Below are positions 5,690-7,344 of a stretch of 7,344 bases of DNA, one piece after another. The position numbers and the translations under genes are program-made. How positions within the stretch are numbered: position 1 is the first letter of the stretch; each line of letters begins with the position of its first letter. The DNA lies in NCBI GenBank assembly GCA_028697875.1, contig JAQVEQ010000144.1:1-7344 (forward strand), read 5' to 3'. This DNA is from Novosphingobium sp. (GTDB lineage Bacteria; Pseudomonadota; Alphaproteobacteria; Sphingomonadales; Sphingomonadaceae). The notes beneath the pieces were generated by a model. It was not told where the DNA came from and searched no databases. It was given only the letters and a program-made list of their open reading frames with translations.

Positions 5690-5849
5690 GACGGGAACCA
5701 CCATGGGTCGTTGCCGGGAAATCCTCTGACGCCTCAACGTCAGGTGGGAGCCATGTGCCTCGGACCAGGGTCCGAACAGGGACAGCCCCCAAGGATTGCT
5801 TATAGCCTCAGGGATATTCTCGAACGGCTCGTGCCGGGCAGTCCCCGTC
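5690..5849 (-). ncRNA. ssrS: 6S RNA
   Basis: 6S RNA binds the housekeeping sigma-70 RNA polymerase holoenzyme by mimicking an open promoter and damps transcription in stationary phase. The 160-base region between zapA and fau folds as expected. A terminal stem of 13 pairs joins GACGGGGACUGCC (5' end) with GGUGGUUCCCGUC (3' end). A hairpin UCGGAC-CCUG-GUCCGA (5760-5775) matches the apical arm and a second hairpin CUGACG-UUGAGG-CGUCAG (5726-5743) matches the 3' arm, where E. coli has CACCUUGAAC...GUUCAAGG. The 5' side of the bubble, CCCUGAGGCUAU, agrees with E. coli CCCUGAGCCGAU at 10 of 12 positions. The zapA-ssrS-fau order is the conserved one. Ends are set from the closing stem and may be off by several bases. 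Confidence 0.88.
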
Positions 5850-5856
5850 GCGGGCC

Positions 5857-5885
5857 TATCTAGTGATGGAGGGCGCCGCTCTCAA
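5857..5885 (-). promoter_or_regulatory. Predicted sigma-70 promoter of 6S RNA
   Basis: On the minus strand TTGAGA (-35, 5880-5885, 5 of 6) and TAGATA (-10, 5857-5862) are separated by exactly 17 bases. Initiation 7 bases after the -10 falls at 5849-5850, the first base of the 6S closing stem, which supports both calls. The -35 box overlaps the zapA stop codon (5882-5884). Confidence 0.7.
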
Positions 5886-6199
5886 GCGTTGTCGAACCGG
5901 CCGGCGAGATTTTCGATCCGCTGCGCGATCCGTTCCAGCGCCGGGGCGAGTTCGGGAACCGGTTCCGCCGCCGGAACGGCAGGCGCCTGGCCCTTGGCCT
6001 GCCGCGCGTCGTGCAACTCGTCGGCCAGCAGCAGCGACGCGAAAAGCAGCGAACGGACTTCGTTCTGCCCGCCGGCCGTGCCCATCGTCGCGACTTTTTC
6101 GTCGATCAGCCGGCCGAGCATGGCGACATGCTGCTCTTCGCCCTCGGCGCAGGCGACAGTGTAGCTGCGCCCGCCGATTCTGAGCGTGACGTTGCTCAT
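5882..6199 (-). CDS. zapA: Cell division protein ZapA
   Basis: ZapA binds and bundles FtsZ protofilaments and helps align the Z-ring at midcell. The 105-residue protein has the family layout: an N-terminal globular head with VTLRIGGRSYTVAC (4-17) and EEQHVAMLGRLIDEKVATM (21-39), then a long helix with NEVRSLLFASLLLADELHDAR (46-66) forming the coiled coil. A Pro/Ala-rich linker (68-86) leads to a short helical end, ALERIAQRIENLAGRF. The ATG at 6199 overlaps the stop of the upstream gene as ATGA and matches the family N-terminus; the open frame extends further upstream only as a shadow of that gene and its leader. It is followed immediately by the 6S promoter, whose -35 box shares its stop codon. 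Identification is secure. Confidence 0.93.
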   Translation of the reverse strand: MSNVTLRIGGRSYTVACAEGEEQHVAMLGRLIDEKVATMGTAGGQNEVRSLLFASLLLADELHDARQAKGQAPAVPAAEPVPELAPALERIAQRIENLAGRFDNA

Positions 6200-6384
6200 T
6201 TCTCGAGTGCCCCGATCAGCGCGTCGAGTTCGGCCAGCGAAGCGCTTACCCTGTCGCGCAAGTCGTCGTGCCGGCTCTGCAAGGCGGGATCGGACGCGGG
6301 AGTGGAGGGATCGGCCACCGCTTCGAGACGGTCCAGAGCCGCTTCGATCCGGGCGATCGCCTGCAATGTTTGCCCCCGTTCCAT
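6196..6384 (-). CDS. zauP: Small coiled-coil protein upstream of zapA (ZauP-like)
   Basis: The 62-residue product is almost entirely helical, with leucine/alanine heptads in two blocks (about 5-24 and 40-61) broken by a proline-containing linker DPSTPASDP (25-33). No membrane segment or enzymatic motif is present. Its stop overlaps the zapA start by 4 bases, so the two are translationally coupled. In Caulobacter a small coiled-coil protein encoded directly upstream of zapA, ZauP, is reported to act with ZapA in focusing the Z-ring; the Rhizobiales have DUF4164 proteins in the same place. The match here is by position, size and coiled-coil character, not by sequence alignment. The ATG at 6384 is the earliest possible start because a stop lies four codons before it, but it lacks a Shine-Dalgarno sequence. 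A TTG seven codons in, preceded by GGGGG, is an alternative. Confidence 0.75.
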   Translation of the reverse strand: MERGQTLQAIARIEAALDRLEAVADPSTPASDPALQSRHDDLRDRVSASLAELDALIGALEK

Positions 6385-6465
6385 GGCCCATGGCTAGCGC
6401 AATGCACTGCCCGCGCAAAGATTTGGCCGGGCCTGTTGGCAACAAAACTGCGGAAAAACCCCTGT

Positions 6466-6485
6466 GCGCGGGAAGGTCCCCGCGC
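6466..6485. repeat. Inverted repeat in the zauP-tkt intergenic region
   Basis: GCGCGGG and CCCGCGC form a 7-bp perfect arm pair around AAGGTC. On the minus strand TTTTT follows the stem 7 bases later, too far for a good terminator. It sits in the 193-base region shared by divergent zauP and tkt and might be an operator or a leader hairpin. No other gene is seen in this intergenic region. Confidence 0.4.
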
Positions 6486-6562
6486 TTGACGGGGGGCCAT
6501 GTGTTGGCAAAGGAGGCCGCGCGCCGAATCGCTAGCACTTAAAATCACTCCGGCGCAGACGC

Positions 6563-6567
6563 AGGAG
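6563..6567 (+). promoter_or_regulatory. Ribosome binding site of tkt
   Basis: AGGAG lies 10 bases before the ATG at 6578 and decides the start. A TAAAAT hexamer (6540-6545) just upstream is a 5-of-6 match to a -10 box but has no recognisable -35 at 17 bases, so the promoter is left uncalled. Confidence 0.65.
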
Positions 6568-6577
6568 CACCCTTCGC

Positions 6578-7344
6578 ATGAGCCTCGATCCGTCCCGCCT
6601 GGCGCCCATGGCCAATGCCATTCGCGCGCTCTCGATGGATGCCGTGCAGGCGGCCAACAGCGGGCACCCCGGCATGCCGATGGGCATGGCCGATGTCGCC
6701 ACCGTCCTCTGGTCCAATTACCTCAAGTTCGATCCTTCCGCGCCGCATTGGCCCGACCGCGACCGTTTCGTCCTGTCGGCCGGCCACGGCTCGATGCTGA
6801 TCTATTCGCTGCTCCATCTCAGCGGCTACGCCCGCCCGACGATGGATGACATCCGCAATTTCCGCCAGCTCGGCAGCCCGTGCGCCGGCCACCCGGAAAA
6901 CACCGAGCTCGACGGCGTCGAAGCCACCGGCGGCCCGCTGGGGCAGGGCCTTGCCATGGCTGTCGGCATGGCCGTGGCCGAACGCCATCTCAACGCCAAG
7001 TTCGGCGACGACATTGTCGATCACCGTACCTGGGTCATCACGGGCGACGGCTGCCTGATGGAGGGCATCAACCACGAGGCGATCGGCCTTGCCGGGCACC
7101 TCAAGCTCGGCCAACTGATCGTGCTGTGGGACGATAACGCCATCACGATCGACGGCGGGACCGAGCTTTCGACCAGCGAGGACGTCAAGGCCCGCTATGC
7201 CGCCACAGGCTGGCATGTCGAAAGCTGCGACGGCCACGACTATGCCGATATCGCCCGCGCGATCGACGCGGCGCTGGCCGACGACCGCCCCTCGCTGATC
7301 GCCTGCAAGACGCTGATCGGCAAGGGTGCGCCCAACAAGCAGGG
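6578..7344 (+). CDS. tkt: Transketolase, N-terminal part (3' end outside window)
   Basis: Transketolase transfers two-carbon units between sugar phosphates in the non-oxidative pentose phosphate pathway (and the Calvin cycle), using thiamine diphosphate and a divalent metal. The 255 visible residues cover most of the pyrophosphate-binding domain of a protein usually about 660 residues long. Visible motifs: MDAVQAANSGHPGMPMG (20-36, catalytic-site His30), FVLSAGHGS (64-72, His70), GGPLGQG (118-124), and the ThDP motif GDGCLMEG...DDN (Asp157 and Asn187 as metal ligands). CKTLIGKGAPNKQ is at the window edge. Start ATG at 6578 has AGGAG 10 bases upstream and matches the family N-terminus. It is divergent from zauP-zapA; in alphaproteobacteria tkt is often followed by gap, which would lie beyond the edge. 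No defect is visible. Confidence 0.97.
   Translation, partial: MSLDPSRLAPMANAIRALSMDAVQAANSGHPGMPMGMADVATVLWSNYLKFDPSAPHWPDRDRFVLSAGHGSMLIYSLLHLSGYARPTMDDIRNFRQLGSPCAGHPENTELDGVEATGGPLGQGLAMAVGMAVAERHLNAKFGDDIVDHRTWVITGDGCLMEGINHEAIGLAGHLKLGQLIVLWDDNAITIDGGTELSTSEDVKARYAATGWHVESCDGHDYADIARAIDAALADDRPSLIACKTLIGKGAPNKQ

Noticed and set aside
5633..5737. 35-codon upstream extension of fau
   Set aside because: It crosses the 6S RNA 3' arm and the tandem repeat, and the family N-terminus begins at the ATG at 5632.
6200..6538. N-terminal extension of zapA to a start at 6538
   Set aside because: It shadows the zauP-like gene; ZapA proteins begin at the short VTLRIGG segment right after the ATG at 6199.
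6545..7237. 230-codon minus-strand frame opposite tkt
   Set aside because: Antisense shadow of transketolase, which is unmistakable on the plus strand.

Overview
The window looks like a core-genome segment of a high-GC alphaproteobacterium, most likely a member of the Sphingomonadales (Erythrobacter/Novosphingobium-like). The reasons are strong codon bias, a DUF2842 protein, the small coiled-coil gene + zapA + 6S RNA + 5-formyl-THF cyclo-ligase order with transketolase divergent, and a short DUF11-like exported protein of a kind I associate with sphingomonads. The genus assignment is inference from remembered family resemblance, not a search.

Layout, left to right. (1) The C-terminal two thirds of recG (+, cut by the left edge) overlap by 4 bases the start of a complete cardiolipin synthase gene (+). 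(2) After cls, a 95-base spacer with two small hairpins separates it from a convergent tRNA-Pro(CGG) gene (-), whose promoter lies back-to-back with the start of thyA (+). (3) thyA, a long-form thymidylate synthase, ends 6 bases from a convergent gene for a small exported DUF11-like protein (-). (4) tRNA-Asp(GTC) (+) has a consensus TTGACA -35 box and ends in a strong bidirectional intrinsic terminator. (5) A leftward cluster reads zauP-like coiled coil, zapA, 6S RNA (ssrS), fau (5-formyl-THF cyclo-ligase) and a DUF2842 membrane protein, ending at the same terminator. (6) Divergent from zauP is tkt (transketolase, +), cut by the right edge after 255 codons.

The genes are mostly housekeeping: replication-fork repair (RecG), membrane lipid synthesis (Cls), folate one-carbon and dTMP metabolism (ThyA, Fau), Z-ring organisation (ZauP/ZapA), global control of RNA polymerase (6S RNA) and the pentose phosphate/Calvin route (Tkt). 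There is no mobile element, CRISPR array, phage gene or defence system. I do not see a new multi-gene system. The most rewarding details are the 6S RNA with a recognisable promoter and predicted pRNA start, an exact 13-bp tandem repeat at the fau ribosome-binding site, the zauP-zapA overlap, and the recG-cls coupling.
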